From CAZDYI01 sp964509765 (GTDB lineage Bacteria; Pseudomonadota; Gammaproteobacteria; Tethybacterales; Tethybacteraceae): 64,000 nucleotides of DNA. The notes under the pieces were generated by a model that made no database searches, was not told where the DNA came from, and saw only the letters and a list, made by a program, of their open reading frames with translations. The position numbers and the translations under genes were made by a program. Location of the stretch: positions 62,001 to 126,000 of the forward strand of contig CAZDYI010000011.1 of the NCBI GenBank assembly GCA_964509765.1, given 5' to 3'. Positions 46,767-56,726 of the stretch are shown here, piece after piece; the stretch's first letter is position 1; each line of letters starts with the position of its first letter.

Positions 46767-47501
46767 ATGGACGGGACCGCACAATCCGGAAGCGACGGCG
46801 GCGGGCGCGCCCTGGTGCGCGCGGAAGGGGTCTCGGTGCGGGCCGGAAGCAGGACGATCCTCGAGGACATCTCGCTCGAGATAAGGAGCGAGGAGGTCGT
46901 CTCGATCGTCGGCCCGAACGGCGGCGGCAAGACCACCCTGCTGAAGGTCCTGATCGGCTCGCGGGAGCCTAGCTCAGGCACGGTGCGTCGCGCCGAGGGC
47001 CTGACTGTCGGCTACCAGCCGCAGAGGACGAGGATCGAGCCGAGCATGCCGATGTCGGTCAGGGCGCTCCTGCGCCTGGCGGCGCCCGGCGGCTCCGACG
47101 GCGAGATGGCCGCGGCGCTCGAGGGGCTCGGGCTTTCGCGCGGCGCCCTTGACTCCCAGGCGACCGAGCTTTCGGGCGGCGAGCGCCAGCTGGTGATGAT
47201 CGCCCGCGCCATGCTCTGCAGGCCGCAGCTGCTCGTGCTCGACGAGCCCGGGACCTACTGCGACCCGCACAGGCTCTCCGAGCTCTATGCGGTCATCGAG
47301 AGGTTCGTCGAGGAGAGCAAGTGCGCGACGGTCCTGGTCTCCCACGACATCTCGCGGGTGCTCGCGCACTCGGACCGCATCCACTGCATCGACGTCAGGC
47401 TCCTGTGCGAGGGCGGGCCCGAGCAGGTCAGCCGCGACTCCGAGTTCGAGGAGATGTTCGGCGAGCCGGCCCACACCGGCATCTACAGGCACCGGCACTA
47501 G
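46767..47501 (+). CDS. znuC: Zinc/manganese-type ABC transporter ATPase (244 aa)
   Basis: It has Walker A GPNGGGKTTLLKVL (the GGGK form typical of ZnuC), signature LSGGERQLVMIARAM, Walker B LLVLDEPG and switch histidine VLVSHDIS. The ATPase drives a high-affinity metal importer together with the permease that starts five bases downstream. The C-terminus ends IYRHRH and contains clustered histidines, as seen in zinc transport ATPases. Zinc is the likeliest ion but manganese is possible. The binding protein (ZnuA) and the Zur regulator are not in this window. It follows aceF by 48 bases. Confidence 0.85.
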   Translation: MDGTAQSGSDGGGRALVRAEGVSVRAGSRTILEDISLEIRSEEVVSIVGPNGGGKTTLLKVLIGSREPSSGTVRRAEGLTVGYQPQRTRIEPSMPMSVRALLRLAAPGGSDGEMAAALEGLGLSRGALDSQATELSGGERQLVMIARAMLCRPQLLVLDEPGTYCDPHRLSELYAVIERFVEESKCATVLVSHDISRVLAHSDRIHCIDVRLLCEGGPEQVSRDSEFEEMFGEPAHTGIYRHRH

Positions 47502-47506
47502 GGACC

Positions 47507-48298
47507 GTGGCCGAGACCGTCGCCAAGGCGCTTCTTGCCGGGGTGCCCCTTGCCATCGTCGCCGCCCTGCTCGGCTCGTTCATCCAGTGGCGGCGGATGG
47601 CCTTCTTCGGCGACTCGCTTGCCCACAGCGCCCTGCTCGGGATCGGCCTGTCGCTGCTGCTCGGGATCAACCACCTCGTCGGCGTGGTCGCGGTGCTCGT
47701 CCTGGTCGCGGCCTACATCCACGCGTCGGAGGGCAGCCGCGTTCCGTCGGACACCCGCCTGTCGGTCGCGGCGAACCTCTCGATCGCCGGCGGGAGCCTT
47801 GCGATCTTCCTGTCCGGAAGCAGGGTGCAATGGGAGGCGATCCTGTTCGGCAACATCCTGTCGCTCACGAGGGCGGAGGTCGCGGCGATGCTGGCCGTTG
47901 CCGTTGCGGTCGGGGCTGCGTTCGCCTGGCTGTGGCCCAAGCTGGTGCTCATGGCGGTCAACGACGAGATCGCGACCGCGGAACTCGCCCGGATGAGGCT
48001 AGCCAACATCGCCTTCCTGCTGTTGTTCTGCGCGTTCGTCGCAGTCGGCGTGCGCCTGGTCGGCGTGCTGTTGCTCAACGCGCTCTTGATCATCCCGGCC
48101 GCGGCGGCCCGCCCGCTTTCCGCGTCGCCTGCGGCGATGGTCGCGCTGGCTGCGGCGATCGGCGCTGGCTGCGTAGCGTTCGGGACCTGGGCAACCTTCA
48201 CGGTCGACGTTCCGATGGGCCCGGTCACGGTCCTTGCCGCGGGCGCCGCGTGCGCCGCGACCTGGACTTGGGCCGCGCTCGCCAGGAAGGGGAGCTGA
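47507..48298 (+). CDS. znuB: Zinc/manganese-type ABC transporter permease (263 aa)
   Basis: An ABC-3 family permease with about eight helices. It begins VAETVAKALLAGVPLAIVAA, then QWRRMAFFGDSLAHSALLGI, the family's conserved GDSLAHS loop. LFGNILSL and VRLVGVLLLNALLIIPAAAA follow, the latter being the 'vG.lLv.alLiiPaa' coupling region. GTG at 47507 is the start, five bases after the ATPase stop. Together they form an importer core missing its binding protein. High sequence conservation makes the family certain. The metal is inferred. Confidence 0.88.
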   Translation: MAETVAKALLAGVPLAIVAALLGSFIQWRRMAFFGDSLAHSALLGIGLSLLLGINHLVGVVAVLVLVAAYIHASEGSRVPSDTRLSVAANLSIAGGSLAIFLSGSRVQWEAILFGNILSLTRAEVAAMLAVAVAVGAAFAWLWPKLVLMAVNDEIATAELARMRLANIAFLLLFCAFVAVGVRLVGVLLLNALLIIPAAAARPLSASPAAMVALAAAIGAGCVAFGTWATFTVDVPMGPVTVLAAGAACAATWTWAALARKGS

Positions 48299-48314
48299 GC
48301 GCGGGAGCGGCAAG

Positions 48315-49751
48315 GTGGATGACTTCGACTTCCTGAAGTGGTCCGCCGAGGCGGCCAAGTGGGCCGACGAGTACCGCTCCTGTCTATCCGACAGGCCGGT
48401 CCGCTCGCAGGCCGCGGTCGGCGACACGCTGCGCGCGCTGCCTGAGGAGCCGCCCGAGGAGCCGGAGGACTTCGGCGCGATCATGGACGACTTCAGGCGC
48501 CTGGTCCCGCCCGGCATCACGCACTGGCAGCACCCGCGCTTCTTCGCCTACTTCCCGGCGAACTCCTCGCCGGCGTCGGTGATCGCCGAGCACCTGACGG
48601 CTGCGATCGCGGCAAACTGCATGCTGTGGCAGACGTCGCCGGTCGGGACCGAGATGGAGATCCGCACCCTTGAGTGGCTCGCTAAGATGTTCGCCCTGCC
48701 GGAGGGCTGGAAGGGTGTGATCCAGGACGGCGCATCGTCCGCAACGTTCGCCGCGGCTGTTACCGCAAGGGAGCGCGCGCTCGACTGGCAGGGTATGGAG
48801 CGCGGCCTAGCAGGCGGCCCGGTCCCGCGCTTCTACCTGTCGGAGCACTCGCACTCGTCGGCGACCAAGGGGCTGCTGCTCGCAGGCATCGGCAGGGAGA
48901 ACATCATAGAGGTGCCGACCGACGGCACGGGGTCGATGTATCCCGGAGCGCTGCGGGACAAGGTCCAGGCCGACCGCAAGGCGGGGCTGGTCCCCGCCGG
49001 GGTGATGGCGGTCGTAGGCGCGACCTCGATCGGCGTGAGCGACGACCTCGAGGAGCTCGGCAAGGTGGTTGAGGAGGAGGGCCTGTACGGCCACGTCGAC
49101 GCGGCCTGGGCCGGAAGCGCGGCGCTCTGCCCCGAGCACCGCGGCCTGCTCGCGGGGCTGGAGCGCTGGGACAGCTACGTGTTCAACCCGCACAAGTGGC
49201 TCGGTACGAACTTCGACCTGTCGGCCCATTTCCTCAAGGACGCCTCGCTGCAGGTCCGGGCGATGGCGGCGCAGCCGGACTACCTCAGGACGCAGCACGC
49301 TGACGACACTGTCGACTTCTCGACCTGGACCGCGCCGCTCGGGCGCAGGTTCCGGGCGCTAAAGCTGTGGTTCACGATCCGCGCGCACGGCGCGAGCGGC
49401 CTGCGCGAAATGATCCGCAACCACGTGAAGTGGGCCCAGGACGCAGCGAGGAAGATCGAGGGCGAGGACGGCTTCGAGCTCGCCTGCGAGCCGAAGCTCT
49501 CGCTGTTCGTGTTCCGGCACGTTCCCGGCGGCATCGGCGGCGCCGAGGCCGACGCCCACAACCGGGCGCTGCTCGACGCGGTCAACGCCGACGGTTTCTG
49601 CTACCTGACGCAGACCGTCGTCGACGGCCGCTACGCCATCCGGTTCCAGGTCGGATCAATGTCGACGAGCGAACGCGACGTGACAGAAAGCGTCGACAGG
49701 GTGGTCGGGATCGCGAGAAAAACCGCAGGCGAAGGCAATCCTGCGGGTTGA
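48315..49751 (+). CDS. Group II PLP-dependent amino-acid decarboxylase (478 aa)
   Basis: An aromatic-L-amino-acid decarboxylase-family enzyme. HWQHPRFFAYFPANSSPASV and LWQTSPVGTEMEIRTLEWL match the N-terminal domain. HVDAAWAGSAALCPEHR holds the PLP-binding Asp, and SYVFNPHKWLGTNFD holds the Schiff-base lysine. It probably removes CO2 from tyrosine, tryptophan, DOPA or a related amino acid to give an amine. The sequence alone does not fix the substrate. The start is GTG at 48315 after GGGAG. It lies 16 bases before the gene for a periplasmic binding protein, which hints at uptake linked with amine or amino-acid metabolism. Confidence 0.9.
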   Translation: MDDFDFLKWSAEAAKWADEYRSCLSDRPVRSQAAVGDTLRALPEEPPEEPEDFGAIMDDFRRLVPPGITHWQHPRFFAYFPANSSPASVIAEHLTAAIAANCMLWQTSPVGTEMEIRTLEWLAKMFALPEGWKGVIQDGASSATFAAAVTARERALDWQGMERGLAGGPVPRFYLSEHSHSSATKGLLLAGIGRENIIEVPTDGTGSMYPGALRDKVQADRKAGLVPAGVMAVVGATSIGVSDDLEELGKVVEEEGLYGHVDAAWAGSAALCPEHRGLLAGLERWDSYVFNPHKWLGTNFDLSAHFLKDASLQVRAMAAQPDYLRTQHADDTVDFSTWTAPLGRRFRALKLWFTIRAHGASGLREMIRNHVKWAQDAARKIEGEDGFELACEPKLSLFVFRHVPGGIGGAEADAHNRALLDAVNADGFCYLTQTVVDGRYAIRFQVGSMSTSERDVTESVDRVVGIARKTAGEGNPAG

Positions 49752-49767
49752 TAGAATTTTCCCGCCC

Positions 49768-50739
49768 ATGACACACGACAAACCGCACCGACTCCTGTTC
49801 GCCGCAGCGCTCGCCGCGGCCTCCATCTGCGTCCAGGCCCAGGCCCAGCAGCCGGTCGTCGCAGTCTCCCAGATCGTCGAGCACCCTGCCCTTGACGCCG
49901 CGCGCAACGGCCTGCTCAAGGGGCTCGAGGATGCCGGCTACAGCAAGGGGTCCAACCTGGTGTTCAAGTTCCAGACCGCCCAGGGCAAGCCCGACATCGC
50001 AGCGCAGATCGCGCAGCAGTTCGTCAGCGAGGAGCCGGACGTGCTCGTCGGGATCGCGACGCCGTCCGCCCAGGCGCTCGCCGCTGCGACCGACTCGATC
50101 CCGATCGTGTTCACCGCCGTGACCGATCCCGTCGGCGCCAAGCTGCTGCAGTCCATGGAGCGGCCCGGCGGAAACGTCACCGGCATCTCCGACCTGTCGC
50201 CCGTGGGGCAGCACGTCGACACGATGATGAGCATCGTCCCGTCCGCGAAGACGATCGGCGTCGTCTACAACCCGGGCGAGGCCAACTCGATCTCGCTCGT
50301 CGAGCTCCTCAAGGATGCCGCGGCGCAACGGGGGCTGTCCGTCGCCGAGGGCAGCGCGACCCGCAGCTCGGAGATCGCCACCGCGACCCAGGGAATCTCA
50401 TCCGAGGCGGACATCATCTACGCGATCACCGACAACACGCTCGCCTCCGCAGTCGGTGCGATGATCGGCGCCGCAAACGACGCCGGGGTTCCCGTCTTCG
50501 CCGCCGAGACCTCGTTCGTCGACGAGGGTGCGGTCGCCGCGGTCGGCTTCGACTACTACCAGATCGGCTACCAGACCGCAGACTACGTCGTCGAGATCCT
50601 CAGGGGCAAGGACCCGGGGCAGATCCCGGCGAGGGTCGCAACGGGAACCGACGTCGTTATCAACCTTGGTGCGGCAAGCAGGCTCGGCATCACCCTGCCC
50701 GACATCCTGACGTCCGACCCGACCCGCACGGTTGAATAG
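49768..50739 (+). CDS. ABC transporter substrate-binding protein, PF04392 type (323 aa)
   Basis: A signal peptide (LLFAAALAAASICVQAQAQ) precedes VVAVSQIVEHPALDAARNGL, GKPDIAAQIAQQFVSEEPDV, SIPIVFTAVTDPVGAKLL and GNVTGISDLSPV. This is the ABC_sub_bind (TrpX/DUF534-like) pattern, a two-lobed periplasmic binder. Some members of this family are tied to tryptophan or other amino acids. The decarboxylase upstream makes an aromatic ligand reasonable but unproven. The permease and ATPase of the same importer follow at once. Confidence 0.9.
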   Translation: MTHDKPHRLLFAAALAAASICVQAQAQQPVVAVSQIVEHPALDAARNGLLKGLEDAGYSKGSNLVFKFQTAQGKPDIAAQIAQQFVSEEPDVLVGIATPSAQALAAATDSIPIVFTAVTDPVGAKLLQSMERPGGNVTGISDLSPVGQHVDTMMSIVPSAKTIGVVYNPGEANSISLVELLKDAAAQRGLSVAEGSATRSSEIATATQGISSEADIIYAITDNTLASAVGAMIGAANDAGVPVFAAETSFVDEGAVAAVGFDYYQIGYQTADYVVEILRGKDPGQIPARVATGTDVVINLGAASRLGITLPDILTSDPTRTVE

Positions 50740-50806
50740 ACGGTAGCGGCATGACCCGCCGCCGCGCGGCCGCGTCCGCCGCGGAGCGGCAGGCATCCCG
50801 GGCGCA

Positions 50807-51697
50807 GTGAGCGCCCTCGCCTTCTTCGGCGCGGTCGAGCTCGGCCTGGTCTATGGACTGGTCGGCGTCGGGGTGCTGCTTACCTTCCGCCACCTGTCCT
50901 TCCCCGACCTGACCGTCGAGGGCAGCTTCCCGCTCGGCGGTGCGGTGACCGCGACGTGGATCGTCTCCGGCGGCTCGCCCTGGACCGCGCTCACCCTGGG
51001 ATTCTTCGCCGGCGCGCTGAGCGGGCTTGTCACCTCGGTTTTGTCGGTGCGGTTCCGCATCCTCCACATCCTCGCGGGCATCCTGACGATGATCGCCCTG
51101 TTCTCGGTGAACATCCGCATCATGGGCAAGCCGAACGTGTCGCTGCTCGGCGAGGAGACGATCATCACTCCCCTGCGCGACATGGACGCGCCTCTCTACC
51201 TGCTGCGCCCGGCCCTGATTTTTGCCCTTGTCGCGGTCTCGGTCGCCCTGCTTGCGAGGTTCCTGCTGTCGGACGCCGGCCTTGCCCTGCGCGCCACGGG
51301 ATCGAACCCGCGCATGGTGCGCGCCAACGGCGGAGACAGCGGCATGTACGTCCACCTCGGCCTGGCGCTGTCGAACGCGCTCGTCGCGCTCGCCGGCGGG
51401 CTGTTCACCCAGAGCTCCGGCTTCGCCGACGTGACCAGCGGCGTCGGGACGATCGTCGTCGGCCTCGCGGCGGTCATCCTCGGCGAGACCCTGTTCCGCT
51501 CGCGGTCGATCTGGGTGATGGTCGCCGCCGCCGTGGTCGGATCGATCATCTACCGCCTGGCGATCGCTTTCGCGCTTTCGCGCGGGGTGTTCGGGTTGCA
51601 GGCGTCCGACCTCAACCTCGTGACCGCGGCGCTCGTCACCTTCGCCATGCTCGCGCCGGGCATTCGGGCGCGGTACCTCAGGAGGAAGGCGCGGTGA
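50807..51697 (+). CDS. ABC transporter permease, BPD_transp_2-like (296 aa)
   Basis: It has about eight to nine hydrophobic helices with VELGLVYGLVGVGVLLTFRH and LSFPDLTVEGSFPLGGAVTA, a loop typical of permeases paired with PF04392 binders. RATGSNPRMVRANGG and FTQSSGFADVTSGVGTIVVG follow. The start is GTG at 50807, 67 bases after the binding-protein gene. It ends in a GTGA overlap with the ATPase. It forms the membrane channel of the importer. Confidence 0.9.
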   Translation: MSALAFFGAVELGLVYGLVGVGVLLTFRHLSFPDLTVEGSFPLGGAVTATWIVSGGSPWTALTLGFFAGALSGLVTSVLSVRFRILHILAGILTMIALFSVNIRIMGKPNVSLLGEETIITPLRDMDAPLYLLRPALIFALVAVSVALLARFLLSDAGLALRATGSNPRMVRANGGDSGMYVHLGLALSNALVALAGGLFTQSSGFADVTSGVGTIVVGLAAVILGETLFRSRSIWVMVAAAVVGSIIYRLAIAFALSRGVFGLQASDLNLVTAALVTFAMLAPGIRARYLRRKAR

Positions 51698-52491
51698 TCT
51701 CGGCTTCAGGGATCAGGATGGTCTTCAACGAGGGGACCTCGCTGCAGAACCTCGCCGTCGACGGCGTAGACCTGTCCGTCGCCGACGGCGAGTTCGTTAC
51801 CGTGATCGGCTCGAACGGCTCGGGCAAGAGCACCCTGCTCCGGATCATCTCGGGCGAGCTGCGGCCGACCGGTGGTTCGGTGTCGATCGGCGGGCGGGAC
51901 GTCACCGGCATGCTGCAGCACGAGCGCGCGGGGATGATGGCCTCCGTCTCCCAGGACCCGCTCGGCGGCACATGCGCCGAGCTCTCTGTGGCGGAGAACA
52001 TGGCGCTGGCCGCGATGCGCGGCAGGCGGCGCGGGCTTTCGCTTGCGGTGAGCGCCGAGCGGCGCCGGGACTTCGCCGAGCGGCTCGCTGCGCTGGAGAT
52101 GGGCCTCGAGGACCGGCTCGACGACAGCGTCGGCCTGCTGTCCGGCGGGCAGCGCCAGGCGCTGTGCCTCGTGATGACGACCGTCTCGCCGAGCAGGATA
52201 CTGCTGCTCGACGAGCACACCGCTGCCCTCGACCCGAGGATGAGCGACTTCGTCCTGAAGCTGACCGCCGGCCTCTACGGGCGGTTCGGCCTGACGGTGC
52301 TGATGGTCACGCACTCTATGAGGCAGGCGCTGAGCCACGGCAACCGCACCGTGATGATGCACAACGGCAAGGTCGCCCTCGACCTCGACGAGGCCGCCCG
52401 CGAAAAGGAGACTCCGGCCTCCCTTTTCGCCGAGTTCGAGCGCCTCCACGCGATCGACGCCAGCGAGGGGCAAAAAGGCGCGGTTTCCTAG
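51694..52491 (+). CDS. ABC transporter ATPase of the PF04392 importer (265 aa)
   Basis: The GTG at 51694 overlaps the permease stop and is preceded by AGGAGGAAGG. Walker A is GSNGSGKSTLLRI, the signature LSGGQRQALCLVM and Walker B with D-loop ILLLDEHTAALDP. The His after DE is normal in this transporter family. The switch histidine is in VTHSMRQAL. It supplies ATP hydrolysis to the importer made by the two preceding genes. The frame extends upstream of 51694, but that part only mirrors the permease. Confidence 0.92.
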   Translation: MISASGIRMVFNEGTSLQNLAVDGVDLSVADGEFVTVIGSNGSGKSTLLRIISGELRPTGGSVSIGGRDVTGMLQHERAGMMASVSQDPLGGTCAELSVAENMALAAMRGRRRGLSLAVSAERRRDFAERLAALEMGLEDRLDDSVGLLSGGQRQALCLVMTTVSPSRILLLDEHTAALDPRMSDFVLKLTAGLYGRFGLTVLMVTHSMRQALSHGNRTVMMHNGKVALDLDEAAREKETPASLFAEFERLHAIDASEGQKGAVS

Positions 52492-52612
52492 AATAGCAAC
52501 GATGGCCCCTGCCGGACCGAATTCCGTTACTGGCGGACCGGCTGGCTGACCCGCGGGAATCCGCGTCGCAACCCCACGCTCCGGAACGGCCCTGACCTAG
52601 GACCGCTGCGCC

Positions 52613-54568
52613 ATGCACATCATCGAGCTCATCTTCATCCTGCTCGGGGCGGGATTGCTGTTCATCACCCTGCTCAAGTACCTCAAGATGCCGACGATGT
52701 TCGGCTACCTGATCCTGGGCCTTGCGATAGGCCCCCACGGGTTCAGCTTCATCGAGCAGTCGCGGAACATAGCCGAGATCGCCGAGCTCGGGATCATGGC
52801 GGTGATGTTCACCCTCGGGCTGAAGTTCTCGGTGACCAAGATACTCTCGTCCAAGCAGCTCGTGTTCGGACTCGGCGGGCTGCAGGTGGTCCTCACCCTG
52901 CTCATCGCCACGCCTGCGGCGAAGTACGCCTTCGGGGTAAGCTGGCACGACGCCTTCTTGTTCGGGTCGGTTGTGACCATGTCGTCGACCGCGGTGATCT
53001 CGAAGATGCTCATCGACAAGGGCGAGGTCTCGACCCCGCACGGGACGAGGTCGATCTCGATCCTGATATTCCAGGACCTCGCGGTGATCCCGCTTCTGGT
53101 CTACTTCGCCTACGACCCGAGCGAGGCCGGCGTCGGGCTGCACACCACCATCCTGACATCGCTCGGCGTGATCGGCCTGCTGGTCTTCGTCGCGCCGCGC
53201 GTGATGCCGCCGCTCGTCAACTTCTTCGCAAGCCAGCGCTCGAACGAGATCTTCACCCTGTTCGCGCTCGTGCTCGTCGTCGGGGTGTCGCTGCTCACCC
53301 ACCTCGCAGGCCTGTCGATGGTGCTCGGGGCCTTCCTTACCGGGATGCTCCTTTCGGAGTCGCGGCACAGGTACATGATCGAGGACATCATCCGCCCGTT
53401 CCGCGAGATCTTCCTCGGCTTCTTCTTCGTGAGCATCGGGCTTCTGGTCTCGCCGCAGGTGTTCACCGACCAGTGGCTGCCGATCGTTGCGTCAGTCTGC
53501 CTGGTCCTGCTGCTCAAGCCGCTGATCATTTACGGCATCACCCGGGCGATGCGCACCCACCAGTGGACCGCCGTCCAGGTAAGCGTGGCGCTCGGCGGGA
53601 CCGGGGAGTTCGGCTTCGTTCTCCTGACCGCCGCGGCCTCGGCGACGGACTCAAGGTTCCTGCAGGTCATGCTCGCGATCAACCTCGTGTGCATGTTCAG
53701 CCCGACGCTGCTGCTCGGCGTCGCCTCGAAGCTGCGCAACACCATCAGCGACTCCGAGTGGCTGCTGCAGGCGCGCGACCTGACGCGGATCGCAAGCCAG
53801 ACCAGCGGGCTGCAGGACCACGTGATCCTGTGCGGCTTCGGCCAGAACTCCAGGGTGATCACGCGCATGCTCAAGAAGCACGACATCGAGTGGGTCGCAG
53901 TCGAGAGCGACTACGAGCGCTTCAAGGCCGCCCAGGGCGCCGGCTTCAACGTCGTCTTCGGCGACGGGCGCAACTCGGAGTCGCTCATCGCGCTCGGGAT
54001 CTTCCGCGCCAAGGCGCTGATCATCACCCACGGCAACCAGAGCGCGACCGTCCAGACCGTCCACGCAGCGAAGTCGATCGCGCCCGCCGTCCCGGTCACG
54101 GTAAAGATCCTCGGCGACGCCGACATCGCCGAGGTCAGGGACGCCGGCGCGTCCTACCTGTCGATCTCGGCGATCGAGACCGGCGCGACGATGGCCGCGC
54201 GGGTCCTGCAGGAGTACGGGATCAGCCCGCAGGCCGTCGCGCACGACGTGCGGCAGATTCACGAGGACATGGTCAAGCACGGCGGCCTGAACCTGTTCCA
54301 GTCGACCGTCATCGACGCGGCCGAGAACGACACCGTCCCGCGGCCGGGCAAGGTCAGGCTGCTCGACGACTCCAAGGCGATCGGCATGAGCGTGGCGCAG
54401 CTGCTCCGGCTCCTCGACGGGTCGAAGGTCGAGTTCCTGCACCTCGAGCGCGACTCCAAGCCGGTCGACGGCGGCGAGGAGGAGGTCCTGCAGGCGAACG
54501 ACAACGTCGTGCTCAGCGGCAACCAGTACGACCTGGACGCGGCCGAGGCCCTGCTCCGGGGCGAGTGA
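52613..54568 (+). CDS. Kef-type monovalent cation:proton antiporter with TrkA-N and TrkA-C domains (651 aa)
   Basis: The N-terminal 380 residues form a CPA2 antiporter core: KMPTMFGYLILGLAIGPHG, GIMAVMFTLGLKFS, TMSSTAVISKMLIDKGE with FQDLAVIPLL, and LGFFFVSIGLLVSP. Then TrkA-N (HVILCGFGQNSRVITRML, the NAD-binding Rossmann motif) and TrkA-C (KVRLLDDSKAIGMSVAQLL) follow. It likely exchanges K+ (or Na+) for protons under control of a nucleotide or glutathione-type ligand. It resembles KefB/KefC and YbaL. No KefF/KefG ancillary gene is near. Separate from the ABC operon by 121 bases and from groES by 128. Confidence 0.93.
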   Translation: MHIIELIFILLGAGLLFITLLKYLKMPTMFGYLILGLAIGPHGFSFIEQSRNIAEIAELGIMAVMFTLGLKFSVTKILSSKQLVFGLGGLQVVLTLLIATPAAKYAFGVSWHDAFLFGSVVTMSSTAVISKMLIDKGEVSTPHGTRSISILIFQDLAVIPLLVYFAYDPSEAGVGLHTTILTSLGVIGLLVFVAPRVMPPLVNFFASQRSNEIFTLFALVLVVGVSLLTHLAGLSMVLGAFLTGMLLSESRHRYMIEDIIRPFREIFLGFFFVSIGLLVSPQVFTDQWLPIVASVCLVLLLKPLIIYGITRAMRTHQWTAVQVSVALGGTGEFGFVLLTAAASATDSRFLQVMLAINLVCMFSPTLLLGVASKLRNTISDSEWLLQARDLTRIASQTSGLQDHVILCGFGQNSRVITRMLKKHDIEWVAVESDYERFKAAQGAGFNVVFGDGRNSESLIALGIFRAKALIITHGNQSATVQTVHAAKSIAPAVPVTVKILGDADIAEVRDAGASYLSISAIETGATMAARVLQEYGISPQAVAHDVRQIHEDMVKHGGLNLFQSTVIDAAENDTVPRPGKVRLLDDSKAIGMSVAQLLRLLDGSKVEFLHLERDSKPVDGGEEEVLQANDNVVLSGNQYDLDAAEALLRGE

Positions 54569-54577
54569 CCCGCCCCC

Positions 54578-54607
54578 TTGACTTTTCGGATTCCGAGGAT
54601 ATATAAT
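54578..54607 (+). promoter_or_regulatory. Sigma-70 promoter of groES-groEL
   Basis: TTGACT (54578-54583), 18 bases, TATAAT (54602-54607). Transcription would start near 54614, just before the inverted repeat at 54618-54652. The -35 is adjacent to the end of the Kef gene. Confidence 0.7.
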
Positions 54608-54617
54608 ATGCGGTTCC

Positions 54618-54652
54618 GCAATTGGCACTCTCATCGGGACTCTGCCAATTGC
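54618..54652 (+). promoter_or_regulatory. CIRCE-like inverted repeat in the groES leader
   Basis: GCAATTGGCA, 15 bases, TGCCAATTGC: a perfect 10-base palindrome whose core TTGGCACTC...TGCCAA spans 27 bases, the span of a CIRCE element (TTAGCACTC-N9-GAGTGCTAA). The position at the transcription start fits HrcA repression. The inner right half reads CTCTGCCAA rather than GAGTGCCAA, so it is a variant or a different operator. Confidence 0.55.
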
Positions 54653-54696
54653 CGGACGGAAAAAACAGCAAATACAAAGGCATAAGGAGAACTCCT

Positions 54697-55005
54697 ATGA
54701 AGATAACGCCAATGTACGACAGGATCGTGGTCCGTCGCACCGAAGAGGAGACCCGCAGCGCGGGGGGCATCGTCATACCCGACTCGGCCAAGGAGAAGCC
54801 CGACCAGGGCGAGGTCCTCGCCGTGGGCCCGGGCAAGCGCACCGACGACGGCAAGTCGCTGCCGATGTCGGTCAAGGTCGGCGACCGCGTGCTGTTCAGC
54901 AAGTACTCGGGCACCGACTTCAAGCTTGACGGCGACGAGATCGTGGTCATGCGCGAGGACGACGTCCTCGGGGTCCTGACAGGCGGCAAGAAGAAAGGCA
55001 AGTAG
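54697..55005 (+). CDS. groES: Co-chaperonin GroES (102 aa)
   Basis: The cap of the GroEL chamber. [40 protein letters not shown] (the mobile loop with GGIVIP) and [20 protein letters not shown] are diagnostic. The ATG at 54697 follows AAGGAG; an upstream in-frame start at 54622 lies in the operator-bearing leader and is rejected. It is first of the two-gene operon and 36 bases ahead of groEL. Confidence 0.98.
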   Translation: MKITPMYDRIVVRRTEEETRSAGGIVIPDSAKEKPDQGEVLAVGPGKRTDDGKSLPMSVKVGDRVLFSKYSGTDFKLDGDEIVVMREDDVLGVLTGGKKKGK

Positions 55006-56673
<1,668 letters not shown>

Positions 56674-56694
56674 TTCCGTCCAGGCCGGAAGGAA

Positions 56695-56725
56695 GCAGGA
56701 GGCCCGCGCAAGCGGGCCTTCCTGC
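56695..56725. terminator. Stem-loop between groEL and prfB
   Basis: GCAGG, an A/T mismatch, GGCCCGC, GCAA loop, GCGGGCC, TT, CCTGC. A long GC-rich hairpin right after groEL and next to the prfB stop (56727). No T-run follows on either strand, so it may act by stalling or as an RNA-stabilising end. Confidence 0.6.
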
Positions 56726-56726
56726 G

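Noticed and set aside
47321..47506. N-terminal extension of the ABC permease
   Set aside because: The frame is open upstream of 47507, but this part lies within the ATPase gene and has no membrane pattern, so GTG 47507 is used.
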